Assembly (NCBI RefSeq): GCF_000703165.1 | Contig: NZ_JNLQ01000002.1 | Span: 930,001-994,000 of the forward strand | DNA length: 64,000 nucleotides | Reading direction: 5' to 3' | Source of the DNA: Butyrivibrio sp. AE3004 | GTDB taxonomy: Bacteria > Bacillota > Clostridia > Lachnospirales > Lachnospiraceae | Shown here: positions 45,560 through 55,154 of the stretch, piece by piece | Numbering within the stretch: position 1 is the stretch's first letter | Layout of the letters: the number at the start of each line of letters is the position of its first letter | Made by a program: the position numbers and the translations under genes | The notes under the pieces: model-generated | What the model was told of the DNA's origin: nothing | The model's input: only the letters and a program-made list of their open reading frames with translations | Databases searched by the model: none

Positions 45560-46747
45560 ATGAGTATAATGAATGAATATATAGAAGAAGCCGAAAAGGA
45601 TCTTCTCCATACATACAATCGTTTCCAGGTTGTTCTTGATAAGGGACAGGGAGTGCACCTCTATGATATGGAAGGCAAAAGCTATCTTGATTTTGTTTCC
45701 GGAATAGGTGTTTTTGCTCTTGGCTACGGAGATACGGAATATAATGATGCTTTGAAAGCACAGATTGATAAGATTATTCACACCTCGAACTATTATTATA
45801 ATATGCCCGCGATTAATGCAGCTCACAAGCTTAAGAAAATATCGGGCATGGACCGTGTTTTCTTTACAAACAGCGGGGCCGAGGCTGTTGAAGGAGCTAT
45901 CAAGGCTGCTAGAAAATATGCTTTTTTAAAGGACAATAGTACGGATCATGAGATAATTGCGATGAACCATTCCTTCCACGGAAGAACCTACGGAGCATTA
46001 TCCGTTACAGGAAATCCTCACTACAGAGAAGCTTTTGAGCCTATGATAGGCAATATTCGCTTTGCGGATTTTAATGATTTTGAAAGTGTAAAAAGTCAGG
46101 TTACAGACAAGACCTGCGCTATAATAATGGAGACTGTTCAGGGAGAGGGTGGTATTTATCCTGCCACTGAAGAATTCCTTAAGAATGTAAGACAGCTCTG
46201 TGACGAAAAGGATATTCTGCTTATTCTTGACGAGATTCAGTGTGGAATGGGAAGAACCGGCTACATGTATGCATGGCAGAAGTTTGGAGTTAAACCTGAT
46301 ATCATGACAACAGCTAAGGCTCTTGGCTGCGGCGTTCCTGTCGGAGCATTCCTTATGACTGAAAAAGTAGGTGCAAATTCACTTGTTGCAGGAGACCATG
46401 GAACCACCTACGGAGGTAATCCTCTGGCAGCTGCAGCAATTAACAAAGTCCTTGATTTATTCGAGACGAAACATATAATAGATAACGTGAGAGAGGTTTC
46501 GGAATATCTCGAGGAACAACTTGAAGAGTTGAAAAAACGTCATGATTGTATAACCTGTCGTCGTGGAAGCGGCCTGTTGCAGGGACTTGAATTTGACCAT
46601 CCTGTGGCAGAAACAATTAATGCTGCACTGGAGCATGGACTTATTCTTATCAATGCCGGTGCAAATGTAATACGTTTTATTCCTCCGCTCATCATTACCA
46701 AAGAGGACGTTGATGAGATGATCAGTATCCTGGAGCCTTGCATTTAG
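45560..46747 (+). CDS. argD: Acetylornithine aminotransferase
   Basis: PLP class III aminotransferase, about 395 aa. FFTNSGAEAVEGA, HSFHGRTYGALS, LDEIQCGMGRTG and the PLP Lys in TTAKALGCGVP are intact. ATG at 45560 is 9 nt from GGAG; the GTG at 45542 that overlaps argB is less likely. It ends the arg cluster; no argF is seen. Confidence 0.96.
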   Translation: MSIMNEYIEEAEKDLLHTYNRFQVVLDKGQGVHLYDMEGKSYLDFVSGIGVFALGYGDTEYNDALKAQIDKIIHTSNYYYNMPAINAAHKLKKISGMDRVFFTNSGAEAVEGAIKAARKYAFLKDNSTDHEIIAMNHSFHGRTYGALSVTGNPHYREAFEPMIGNIRFADFNDFESVKSQVTDKTCAIIMETVQGEGGIYPATEEFLKNVRQLCDEKDILLILDEIQCGMGRTGYMYAWQKFGVKPDIMTTAKALGCGVPVGAFLMTEKVGANSLVAGDHGTTYGGNPLAAAAINKVLDLFETKHIIDNVREVSEYLEEQLEELKKRHDCITCRRGSGLLQGLEFDHPVAETINAALEHGLILINAGANVIRFIPPLIITKEDVDEMISILEPCI

Positions 46748-46767
46748 ATCACCTGGCGAGGTAAACA

Positions 46768-48300
46768 ATGAAGATAAGATTCAGGCTGCTGGGAGCAGTT
46801 CTTACAATAGCGCTGCTTTTGGCAGCTTTATATTATTCTAAAGCGGGCGTAAAACTTCATGAGGAGCGCCCTATTTGGGGCTCAAACGATAAAACGACAA
46901 TAAGATTATGGTATACTGATGATGCTCTTACGGACTATCTTACTGCCAAGGTAGTTGAATACAATGAAAAAAGTAAAAAAACAAGAGTGGAGACACAGTG
47001 TGTGTCGGGCCTTGAGTATCTTGAAGCTATAAATAAGGCATCAATAGAGGGCGATAATTATCCCGATGTTTTCATAATGACTCATGATGGGCTTGAAAAG
47101 GCATATCTTGCAGGACTTGCAAAAGAAATAAAGAATCCTGAGATTTTTGATGATGAGGCACTAAGCTATAGTGCCTCTGCTAAGAATGCGATCACATATA
47201 AGGGAAAATATATAGCATATCCCTATTATTTTGAAACAAGTTCTCTTCTTTATAACAGAACATATCTTGAGGATGAGGCAAGAGCAAGAGCCCAGGCTGC
47301 CATTGATGCTGCTGAGGGAGAGGCTGCTCAGGCTGCGGCAGATGCCGGAGAGATAGTCGGTGAGGATATTAATTCAGATGCCGCAGGTGCTGATGCGGGC
47401 GGTGAAGAGACTGATGAAGCAGAGGGTGTAGCCGAAGAAAGTACATTATCTCCTGAACAGGTTGAGCAGGAAGTTCAGAATATGCTTCCTAAAACAATAG
47501 AAGACATTCTTCTTTTCGCTGATAACTATAATGCTCCTGACTCTGTTGAAGCTGTATTTCAGTGGGATGTTACCGATATCTTTTATAATTATTTCTTTGT
47601 GGGCAGTTACCTTGATCTTGGTGGTGAATCAGGTGACGATATAAGTAAAATAGACGTTTATAATGAGAATACTATTAACTGCATGAGCTTTTATCAGCAG
47701 CTCAATCAGTTCTTTGCTATTGATGAGAATGCGGTTAACTATGATAAGGTTTTACAGGACTTCATTGATGGGAAAACTGTATTTACTGTTGCTACCTCTG
47801 ATGCTGTTGCTAAGATAGAAGCTGCTAAGGCAGAAGGGAATTGTAACTTTGAGTATGGTGTTACCACTATGCCTGCTCTTAATGAAAAGTACACAACCAG
47901 AACAATGTCTGTAACAAATTGCCTTGTTGTCAACGGCTATTCGGAGCATCAGGAAAAGGCAAATGATTTTGCTGCATTTCTTTGCAGTGAGACTACCGAT
48001 GCCTGCTATTCCATGAGTGGCAAGCTCCTCTCACATGACGGCGTTCCTTATAATAATGATTCTTTGAATTCATTTGTAAGTGTTTACGCAAACTCTGTAC
48101 CTATGCCAAAACTTATGGCTACCAGTAACTTCTGGGTTCAGCTTGAGATTGCTTTTGCTAACATTTGGGATGGGGCGGGTGTTAACGATACGTTAAAAAC
48201 TTTGTCAGAGAATGTAAAGCTTCAGATAAACGGCACGGCAGTAGAGGAAGACAGGCTTCCGGATGCTACCGTAGTAATTACTGAAGGTCAGGAAGAATAA
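46768..48300 (+). CDS. Membrane-anchored extracellular solute-binding-like protein
   Basis: 510 aa. An N-terminal helix (about 7-24) has no lipobox Cys, so it is probably an uncleaved anchor. The rest follows ABC-transporter binding proteins of family 1: IRLWYTDDALTDYL, then YPDVFIMTHDGLEKAYLAGL and YPYYFETSSLLYNR. Residues about 168-235 are an A/E/D/G-rich low-complexity insert in the middle of the fold. No permease or ATPase genes are nearby, so it may act as a sensor partner or work with a distant transporter. Confidence 0.8.
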   Translation: MKIRFRLLGAVLTIALLLAALYYSKAGVKLHEERPIWGSNDKTTIRLWYTDDALTDYLTAKVVEYNEKSKKTRVETQCVSGLEYLEAINKASIEGDNYPDVFIMTHDGLEKAYLAGLAKEIKNPEIFDDEALSYSASAKNAITYKGKYIAYPYYFETSSLLYNRTYLEDEARARAQAAIDAAEGEAAQAAADAGEIVGEDINSDAAGADAGGEETDEAEGVAEESTLSPEQVEQEVQNMLPKTIEDILLFADNYNAPDSVEAVFQWDVTDIFYNYFFVGSYLDLGGESGDDISKIDVYNENTINCMSFYQQLNQFFAIDENAVNYDKVLQDFIDGKTVFTVATSDAVAKIEAAKAEGNCNFEYGVTTMPALNEKYTTRTMSVTNCLVVNGYSEHQEKANDFAAFLCSETTDACYSMSGKLLSHDGVPYNNDSLNSFVSVYANSVPMPKLMATSNFWVQLEIAFANIWDGAGVNDTLKTLSENVKLQINGTAVEEDRLPDATVVITEGQEE

Positions 48301-48433
48301 AAATTCAACAAAAGAATTATCTGTTTGGCTGAGTTTTTTGTAATTGTTACGAAAATATTACAGCCATCTTGCGTTAAAAAATCTTTTCCGTTATTATGAT
48401 ACTTGGACAGATAAAGGTCCATGCGTGGTGGGG

Positions 48434-48453
48434 CCTCCATTTTGTAATGGAGG
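48434..48453 (+). promoter_or_regulatory. Hairpin that hides the comEA ribosome site
   Basis: CCTCCATT (48434-48441) pairs perfectly with AATGGAGG (48446-48453) around a TTGT loop. The GGAGG is the ribosome site of the ATG at 48458, so the mRNA would be self-masked. Confidence 0.6.
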
Positions 48454-48457
48454 AAAC

Positions 48458-49225
48458 ATGCAGAAAAATATTACAAACAGCTTTATATTTTTAATTTTAG
48501 TCGGAAGCATAATGGTTTCCGGTTGTAACAAAAAAAGCACTGACGTTGTGCTTACCGAACCGGCCTGTGTTCTGACCGAAAGCGGCGCGGCAGATGTAAA
48601 CAGTTTTGAAACCGGAACGGAAAATGTGGATGCCGGAAGTAATGATGCTGCTACGACAGAAGAAAATACTTCGAAAACTGATTCACCGTATGAACAGAAC
48701 GAACAAAAACAGGAAGATCAACCAGTGATTCCTGAGAATATCATGGTTCATGTATGCGGTGCTGTTTTATGTGAGGGGGTATATGAGCTTCCCGCAGGGA
48801 GCAGAGTAGTTGATGCAATCAGGGCAGCAGGCGGCCTTTTAGAGGAAGCTGACAGTAATTATGTTAATCAGGCACTTGTCCTTGAGGATGGAGTAAAAGT
48901 AAAAATACCGACTCTTGAAGAAAGTGCATTATTACCTGAAGAAGAGAGTGGAATACAGGCTTCTTCGACAACCGGTGATGCCGGTATTTCCGGAATGGTT
49001 CCAAATGACAAAGCTTCTGAAGATAGTAAGAGCAGTAAAGTGAATATCAATACAGCAGGGGAGGATGAATTGTGTAGTATCCCCGGTATTGGACCCAGTC
49101 GGGCGAAGAATATAATAGCCTATCGGGAAGAAAACGGAAGATTTGGAACAATCGAAGACATTAAGAGAGTTTCGGGAATTAAGGATAAGTTTTTTTCAAA
49201 GATAAAAGATCATATAACAGTTTGA
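48458..49225 (+). CDS. comEA: ComEA-type DNA-binding competence lipoprotein
   Basis: About 255 aa. A lipoprotein signal ends in MVSGC (classic lipobox). A D/N/E/T-rich spacer (about 22-95) leads to an SLBB domain (about 97-160; VHVCGAVLCEGVYELP) and a helix-hairpin-helix DNA-binding domain (about 190-255; VNINTAGEDELCSIPGIG). This is the DNA receptor for transformation. ComEA is usually held by a transmembrane helix; a lipid anchor is uncommon. ATG at 48458 has AGGAAAC upstream and makes the lipobox fit; an open frame extends back to 48344. Confidence 0.88.
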   Translation: MQKNITNSFIFLILVGSIMVSGCNKKSTDVVLTEPACVLTESGAADVNSFETGTENVDAGSNDAATTEENTSKTDSPYEQNEQKQEDQPVIPENIMVHVCGAVLCEGVYELPAGSRVVDAIRAAGGLLEEADSNYVNQALVLEDGVKVKIPTLEESALLPEEESGIQASSTTGDAGISGMVPNDKASEDSKSSKVNINTAGEDELCSIPGIGPSRAKNIIAYREENGRFGTIEDIKRVSGIKDKFFSKIKDHITV

Positions 49226-49247
49226 TAATGAAAATGGAGTGGATGAA

Positions 49248-49928
49248 ATGGCAAAAAGGGTATTAGTTGTTGATGACGAAAAAACAATTGTAAAAGGAAT
49301 ACGATACAGCCTTGAACAGGACGGAATGAAAGTTGACAGTGCCTTTGACGGTGAAGAGGCTTTGAACTATGCACATGCTAATACCTATGACATGATTCTG
49401 CTCGATGTTATGCTTCCTAAAATGGACGGATTTGAAGTTTGTCAGCAGATAAGAGAGTTTTCAAATGTCCCGATAGTTATGCTTACGGCTAAAGGCGATG
49501 ACATGGATAAAATTCTCGGACTTGAATACGGTGCTGATGATTATATAACAAAGCCTTTCAATATTCTTGAGGTAAAGGCACGCATCAAGGCTATCATGAG
49601 GAGAACCAATAAACCTGAGATCCAGGAAAAAGTGCTCACTTTCGGTGATCTGACGATAAATGAGGAATACAGAAGAGTATACGTCGGAGAGAGAGAAGTA
49701 AATCTCACAAGCAGAGAGTTTGATGTGCTGGAGTATTTGGTTCACACTCCCGGAAAAGTATATAACAGAATCGAGCTCTTGCATGCTGTTTGGGGCGAGG
49801 ATTTCCCCGGCGATGAGAGAACTGTTGATGTACATGTAAGAAGACTTAGGGAGAAGCTTGAGAATAACCCAAGTGAACCAAGATATGTCAGAACAAAATG
49901 GGGTTCAGGTTATTACTTCCAGGCCTGA
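49248..49928 (+). CDS. OmpR/PhoB-type response regulator
   Basis: About 226 aa. Receiver with Asp53 in MILLDVMLP and TAKGDDMDK, then a winged-helix DNA-binding domain ending VRTKWGSGYYF. It resembles WalR/MtrA-class regulators. ATG at 49248 is 8 nt from GGAG; a GTG at 49239 is part of that site. The histidine kinase gene starts 14 nt after its stop, so the two form a system. Confidence 0.93.
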   Translation: MAKRVLVVDDEKTIVKGIRYSLEQDGMKVDSAFDGEEALNYAHANTYDMILLDVMLPKMDGFEVCQQIREFSNVPIVMLTAKGDDMDKILGLEYGADDYITKPFNILEVKARIKAIMRRTNKPEIQEKVLTFGDLTINEEYRRVYVGEREVNLTSREFDVLEYLVHTPGKVYNRIELLHAVWGEDFPGDERTVDVHVRRLREKLENNPSEPRYVRTKWGSGYYFQA

Positions 49929-49942
49929 TTTGCGGAGCTCTT

Positions 49943-51415
49943 ATGATTTATAATCCATTCAAAAGTCTTAGATTCAGAATATTTTTAATTGTGTTTATCA
50001 CGGGGCTTGTTTCATGCCTCGTGATTCATTTAGCAGTTCTTGAAAGCTATGAGGATCGTGCTGTTAATGTGAGAGAATCGGAAGTCTCTACACAGCTCAT
50101 GATCCTGGCAAATCATCTTATAAATTACAGTTATTTTTCAGATACAACTTCAGATGTTATTAATGCTGAGCTTGATCTTCTTGCAAATTTGTATGACGGA
50201 AGAGTTATGGTCATTGACAGTAACCTTACCATTCGTAAGGATACCTATGGAATAAGTGAAGGCAAGACTATCATTTCAGAGGAAGTGGTCAAATGCTTAA
50301 AAAGCGGAGTTTCGGGTTCTACAGCCGTTTATGATAAGAATAATCATTATATTGAAATGACGGCGCCGATCATAGAAACTCTGACTTACGAAAGCGGAGA
50401 CAGGGCTGCGGAAAGTACTACACAGGATGTTGTAAGAGGTGTCCTTTTAATAAGTGTTTCAACGGATTATATTGCAACAACCATGGATGTTCTTTCAAGA
50501 AGGGCGATAACCATCGAAGTTATAGCTATTATAATCCTGCTGGTACTGGCATGGTATATGTCGGGAAGACTTCTTAAGCCTTTCGACAGGATTACTTCCG
50601 CGATCAATGATGTAAAAGCGGGCTTTACAAATGATCCTATTCCTGCATCTGATTATTATGAGACTGAGCATATTATACAGGCGTTTAATCAGTTGCTTGT
50701 CAAGATGAATGCCCTTGATACTTCAAGGCAGGAATTTGTATCCAACGTGTCGCATGAGCTTAAAACTCCTATCACTTCAATGAAGGTACTTGCAGACTCT
50801 CTTATTATGCAGGAGGATGTACCAAATGAAGTATACAGGGATTTCATGGCGGACATTGCTGCTGAAGTAGACAGAGAGAATCAGATTATCAATGACCTTC
50901 TCGAACTTGTAAGAATGGACAAGAAGGCAACTCCGCTTAATATTACATCTGTCGATGTAGTACAGATGATGGAGATTATTTTAAAGAGAGTCAGACCTAT
51001 AGCAAGGAAGCATAACATAGAACTGACACTGGAGACTACAAGAGAAATTACGGCAGAGATAGATGAGGTAAAGCTGTCGCTGGCCCTCATGAATCTTGTT
51101 GAAAATGCTGTAAAGTACAATAAGGACGATGGCTTTGTAAAAGTAAAGCTTGATGCGGATCACCAATATTTTACTTGTGAGGTAAGTGATTCCGGAATCG
51201 GAATTCCGGAGGATAGCCTGGATAAGATTTACGAAAGATTTTACAGAGTAGATAAATCAAGATCAAGAGAGATTGGCGGTACGGGCCTTGGCCTTGCAAT
51301 TACGCATAATGCTATCCTGATGCACAGAGGAACAATTGAAGTTAAGAGTGAGGAAAATGTAGGAACCACATTCACGGTTCGCATTCCTCTTATTTATATG
51401 CAGTCATTGGAATGA
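49943..51415 (+). CDS. Sensor histidine kinase (WalK/MtrB-like)
   Basis: About 490 aa: membrane helix (about 10-30), extracytoplasmic sensor (about 32-180), second helix (about 185-205), HAMP, HisKA with His271 in NVSHELKTP, HATPase with NLVENAVKYN, DSGIGI and GTGLGL. ATG at 49943 has GGAG spaced 5 nt; the longer frame to 49898 overlaps the regulator gene. Partner of the upstream regulator; the next gene encodes a GerMN lipoprotein that may feed into it. Confidence 0.93.
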   Translation: MIYNPFKSLRFRIFLIVFITGLVSCLVIHLAVLESYEDRAVNVRESEVSTQLMILANHLINYSYFSDTTSDVINAELDLLANLYDGRVMVIDSNLTIRKDTYGISEGKTIISEEVVKCLKSGVSGSTAVYDKNNHYIEMTAPIIETLTYESGDRAAESTTQDVVRGVLLISVSTDYIATTMDVLSRRAITIEVIAIIILLVLAWYMSGRLLKPFDRITSAINDVKAGFTNDPIPASDYYETEHIIQAFNQLLVKMNALDTSRQEFVSNVSHELKTPITSMKVLADSLIMQEDVPNEVYRDFMADIAAEVDRENQIINDLLELVRMDKKATPLNITSVDVVQMMEIILKRVRPIARKHNIELTLETTREITAEIDEVKLSLALMNLVENAVKYNKDDGFVKVKLDADHQYFTCEVSDSGIGIPEDSLDKIYERFYRVDKSRSREIGGTGLGLAITHNAILMHRGTIEVKSEENVGTTFTVRIPLIYMQSLE

Positions 51416-51422
51416 TAAAGCT

Positions 51423-52361
51423 ATGAGAATTACATTCGGTAAGATCACAAATTTAATAATGTGCTTTATGCTCGTTTTTGGCTGTATGGCCGGTTGCACA
51501 AGCAAGGATGAGGCTGATGAAGCAAACAACATAAAGGTGTATTATCTGAATTCGGAAGAGACGGGAATAATTTTCCAGAACTATTCAGTTACTTCAGATT
51601 TGGAAAATACATCGCAGGTAATAGATGAGCTTCTTACTCAGATGAAAACCATGCCTGAAAAGCTTGAATATGAAGCTCCGATTTACGGACCGGTTAATCT
51701 TCTTTCTTATACTTTGAACGGAGGAATTCTTACGCTGGATTTCGCTGGTACATATACATCTGCAAACAAGACTACCGAAATACTCGACAGGGCAGCCATG
51801 GTCAGAACCCTGACCCAGATCCCGGGGGTAGAGTATGTGACTTTTACTGTTGAGGGAGCACCGCTTCTTGATGGAAATGGTAACATGATTGGTAATATGT
51901 CTGCAGACAACTTTGTTTACAATGCCGGAAATGAGATAAATGCATACGAGAAGGCTGAACTTGTTCTTTATTTTGCGGATGAGGATGGGCAGGAACTGAT
52001 TCCGGTATATAGGACTGTTGTATATAACAGTAATATCCTTATGCAAAGACTTGTTATTGAGCAGGTGTTAAACGGACCCAATACTGATCTGGCATGTCCT
52101 ACATTAAACTCACAGGCAAAGATTAACTCTGTGTCTGTACGAGACGGTGTGTGCTACGTCGACTTTGATTCTGCTATCAATACCAGAACCGGTAATGTCG
52201 ATCCTAAGATTGCACTCTATTCTCTTGTTAATACAATTTGTGAGACTGCTGATGTCAATAAGGTTCAGATGTCTGTAAACGGTTCATCTGACGTTAATTT
52301 TATGGAGAAGATTTCACTCGGTACCGTATTTGAGAGGAATCTTGATATAGTAAGACAATAA
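51423..52361 (+). CDS. Lipoprotein with two GerMN-like domains
   Basis: 312 aa. Signal peptide with lipobox MAGC. Two GerMN-type modules (about 45-150 and 180-295) share the pattern L..FAGT/DFDSAINT, with the second stronger (VEQVLNGP...VRDGVCYVDF). GerM proteins act in spore formation and peptidoglycan handling; in actinobacteria a GerMN lipoprotein, LpqB, follows MtrA-MtrB. Here it follows a regulator/kinase pair by 7 nt, so a similar accessory role is plausible. Confidence 0.85.
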   Translation: MRITFGKITNLIMCFMLVFGCMAGCTSKDEADEANNIKVYYLNSEETGIIFQNYSVTSDLENTSQVIDELLTQMKTMPEKLEYEAPIYGPVNLLSYTLNGGILTLDFAGTYTSANKTTEILDRAAMVRTLTQIPGVEYVTFTVEGAPLLDGNGNMIGNMSADNFVYNAGNEINAYEKAELVLYFADEDGQELIPVYRTVVYNSNILMQRLVIEQVLNGPNTDLACPTLNSQAKINSVSVRDGVCYVDFDSAINTRTGNVDPKIALYSLVNTICETADVNKVQMSVNGSSDVNFMEKISLGTVFERNLDIVRQ

Positions 52362-52391
52362 GCAGCTACATTATAAGGTATCTAAATATAT

Positions 52392-54605
52392 ATGAAACGA
52401 CCGCTAAGCATTATAGGGGGATTAATTGCAGCGGCTGTCTTTCTTCTTTTGCAGATTTTGCCTGCAGAAGAAGTTTCTTTGCCCAATGATCGGGCAGTGA
52501 TCACAACAATCGGAACCATAAGCGGAAAAGAAGAAAAGATAAGTTCTGTTTCAGGAGAAAAGAGGCTTATCGTTTACATAACGGGTGATGATGGCAGAAA
52601 GGTTATGCTCTACATGGATAATGCAGAGTATAAGCTTCCTTTGGGATGCACTGTAAAGGTCAGGGGGAAAGTAAGGAATTTTTCCGGGAGCAGGAATCCC
52701 GGAGAGTTTGACAGCTATAATTATTACAGAATTTTAAAAATTAAATATAGTCTGACAGATACGGAAGTTCTCGGTATTGGAGGAAAAGAGGACTATCTTT
52801 TGGAAAAACTGTTCGATGCAAAAATGTATTTTGAAGGTATTTTGGACAGTACCTTAAGCTGTGAAGATGCCGGTGTTATGAAGGCGGTCCTTCTCGGGGA
52901 CAAAAACGGATTGGATGAGGATATAAAGGATTCTTTTAAGAGAAATGGGATAATCCACATCATGGCAGTATCGGGACTTCATATATCAATTATCGGAATG
53001 ACGTTATACAAACTATTGAGAAAGGCAGGGAGCGGGATTGCTCCTGCTGCAGTACCGGCGATAATTGTTATGTATATTTACGGAGTAATGTGCGGGATGA
53101 GCACATCAGCTTTCAGAGCGATCATCATGTTTATGGTGCATCTTGGTGCGGATATTATAGGCAGGACTTATGATATGCTGTCAGCACTTGCATTATCAGG
53201 TATCATGTTACTGTGTTCGCAGCCTTTGTATATTATGCACAGTGGATTTTTGATGTCCTTTGGAGCAGTTATTGCAATAGGGTATGTTTTACCTGCGATG
53301 CCCGAAGTGGTAAGAGAGGGCAGGCTGAAAATAATATCTGCCAGTCTTTCCATAATGCTGGTTACACTTCCCATAAACATGAGTTTCTATTATACCTTTC
53401 CCATTTACTCGGTCGTACTTAACGTATTTATACTTCCGCTTATGTCTGTTTTGTTGCTTCTTGGAATTCTATGTGTCTTTATGGGCGCTTTTTTTATCCC
53501 CTTAGGTTCTGTCTTAGGCATTGGTTGTCATCTGATTATCAGATGGTTTATCGTTTGCTGTGATGCAGGGAATTTACTACCGGGAAATACATGGTATGCG
53601 GGACATGCAAAGATATGGCAGGTCCTTGTATATATGCTTTTTCTTACAGTGTTTGTTGTACTTAAAAGCAGAGAAGTGCAACTTTTCCTGAAAGCAAGAG
53701 GAGCGAAGGAAGAAAAAATAAGACAGATCATAAGAGTAAGGTATGCGTTTTTGGCTATCGGTTTATTGGTTTTGTGTGTAAGAATAAGACCAAATCTTCG
53801 GATAACTACGCTTGATGTTGGTCAGGGAGACGGGATAGTTATTGAAACTAAAACAGCTAATTACCTTATTGACGGCGGAAGTACATCAAAGAAGAAATTA
53901 GCCAAATATCAGATTATTCCATTTCTGTCTTACAACGGAATCGGCAAGCTTGATGCGGTAATAATGACCCATGAGGACGAGGATCATATAAGCGGAATAA
54001 TTGAGCTTATTGATGAAATGAAAAAAAGCAGAGGAAGTGTGCAGATTGCGAATCTTGTTTTGCCTGAAATTGATGAAAGCGCAAAGGGAAGCGGCTACCG
54101 TGAGCTTGTAAAAAAAGCGGTTGAAAACGATATTAGCGTATCCTATATAGGTAGAGATGATATGTTATGGAACAGAGATATTGAGATTTATTGTCTGGGA
54201 CCAAGGAAGAATATGCTTACAGATAAGCCCAATGCATACTCCACGGTTTTATATATTAAAAAGGGCGGATTCAGTGGGCTTTTTACGGGAGATGTGGATG
54301 GCGAAGGCCAGGAAGAGCTTAGAAACTATATCAAGGAAAACAGAAAGGAATTCGAAAATCTTACACTTTTGAAGGTGGCTCATCATGGAAGCAGATATAC
54401 AACAGATGAAGAGTTTCTTAAACTTATAAAGCCAAAGGTTGCGCTTATAAGCTGCGGAATTAATAACAGATATAATCATCCGCATAAGGAAGTCATAGAA
54501 AGACTGGAAAAGATAGGCGCAAAAATCTATATAACTGCGGAAAAAGGGGCTATAACGGCCTCTGTAGGCGAAAATGACATAAAAATAAAAACATTCATAG
54601 ATTAA
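52392..54605 (+). CDS. comEC: ComEC/Rec2 family DNA-uptake channel
   Basis: 737 aa. An N-terminal OB-like DUF4131 region (about 30-130), a competence-domain membrane core of about ten helices (about 135-445; AVSGLHISIIG) and a C-terminal metallo-beta-lactamase domain (about 470-737) with LDVGQGDG and THEDEDH. This carries single-stranded DNA through the membrane and may degrade the other strand. With comEA upstream and holA downstream, it fits the known comE region, though a signalling set is inserted. Confidence 0.95.
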   Translation: MKRPLSIIGGLIAAAVFLLLQILPAEEVSLPNDRAVITTIGTISGKEEKISSVSGEKRLIVYITGDDGRKVMLYMDNAEYKLPLGCTVKVRGKVRNFSGSRNPGEFDSYNYYRILKIKYSLTDTEVLGIGGKEDYLLEKLFDAKMYFEGILDSTLSCEDAGVMKAVLLGDKNGLDEDIKDSFKRNGIIHIMAVSGLHISIIGMTLYKLLRKAGSGIAPAAVPAIIVMYIYGVMCGMSTSAFRAIIMFMVHLGADIIGRTYDMLSALALSGIMLLCSQPLYIMHSGFLMSFGAVIAIGYVLPAMPEVVREGRLKIISASLSIMLVTLPINMSFYYTFPIYSVVLNVFILPLMSVLLLLGILCVFMGAFFIPLGSVLGIGCHLIIRWFIVCCDAGNLLPGNTWYAGHAKIWQVLVYMLFLTVFVVLKSREVQLFLKARGAKEEKIRQIIRVRYAFLAIGLLVLCVRIRPNLRITTLDVGQGDGIVIETKTANYLIDGGSTSKKKLAKYQIIPFLSYNGIGKLDAVIMTHEDEDHISGIIELIDEMKKSRGSVQIANLVLPEIDESAKGSGYRELVKKAVENDISVSYIGRDDMLWNRDIEIYCLGPRKNMLTDKPNAYSTVLYIKKGGFSGLFTGDVDGEGQEELRNYIKENRKEFENLTLLKVAHHGSRYTTDEEFLKLIKPKVALISCGINNRYNHPHKEVIERLEKIGAKIYITAEKGAITASVGENDIKIKTFID

Positions 54606-54756
54606 TTTTTGAATTGCGAAGATTAGTATAAATACATTAATTGAGAGCAATGTCAAGTACGAGTTTTGAATTATATTATGCATCTTTTGTAAACACAAAC
54701 CGCGGACCCTCCTATATAATCATTTAAGGAGAAGGGGTTAGAAACCGAGGTGAGTA

Positions 54757-55041
54757 ATGAAAAAATTTATCGCAGGAACGATATTACTCTTCGTGTTACT
54801 GCTGGGAGCTTGGGGCTCCTCCGGTTCTGTGCATGCTTCGGGGACAGAAGTACAGACAGTTTTGACCTCCGAGGGAGGGAATGCAGAGAATGCGGATGGT
54901 GGCAATGACAATGAATATTCTGATGTGCTTGGGGAGAAAAGGGCACAGTCAGATAAGTTTATCCTGGGGATTGAGATAGCAATTTCATTGACATTTGCAG
55001 TCGGACTTGTAGCTGCTAGCCACGGAGCAGAGGTTAAGTAA
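54757..55041 (+). CDS. Small secreted or membrane protein, function unknown
   Basis: 94 aa. A signal peptide (about 1-27; cleavage near VHASG), a short D/N/G/E-rich middle, and one C-terminal membrane helix (about 69-87) ending in AEVK. This is a type I topology with about 40 exposed residues. GAGGTGAG ribosome site. TATAAT at 54715-54720 may be its -10. No family recognised. Confidence 0.7.
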   Translation: MKKFIAGTILLFVLLLGAWGSSGSVHASGTEVQTVLTSEGGNAENADGGNDNEYSDVLGEKRAQSDKFILGIEIAISLTFAVGLVAASHGAEVK

Positions 55042-55066
55042 GGTATGAATTTTATAAATATTTATC

Positions 55067-55098
55067 AAAAAACGCAGACTGGGGAGTCTGCGTTTTTT
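55067..55098. terminator. Bidirectional terminator
   Basis: AAAAAACGCAGACT (55067-55080) and AGTCTGCGTTTTTT (55085-55098) are perfect complements around GGGG. Serves the small membrane protein and the convergent ACT protein. Confidence 0.92.
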
Positions 55099-55154
55099 CT
55101 ATGAATATTTAGCTATTCTAATGATATTACAAATTAAAGATATCGCATAAAGAG

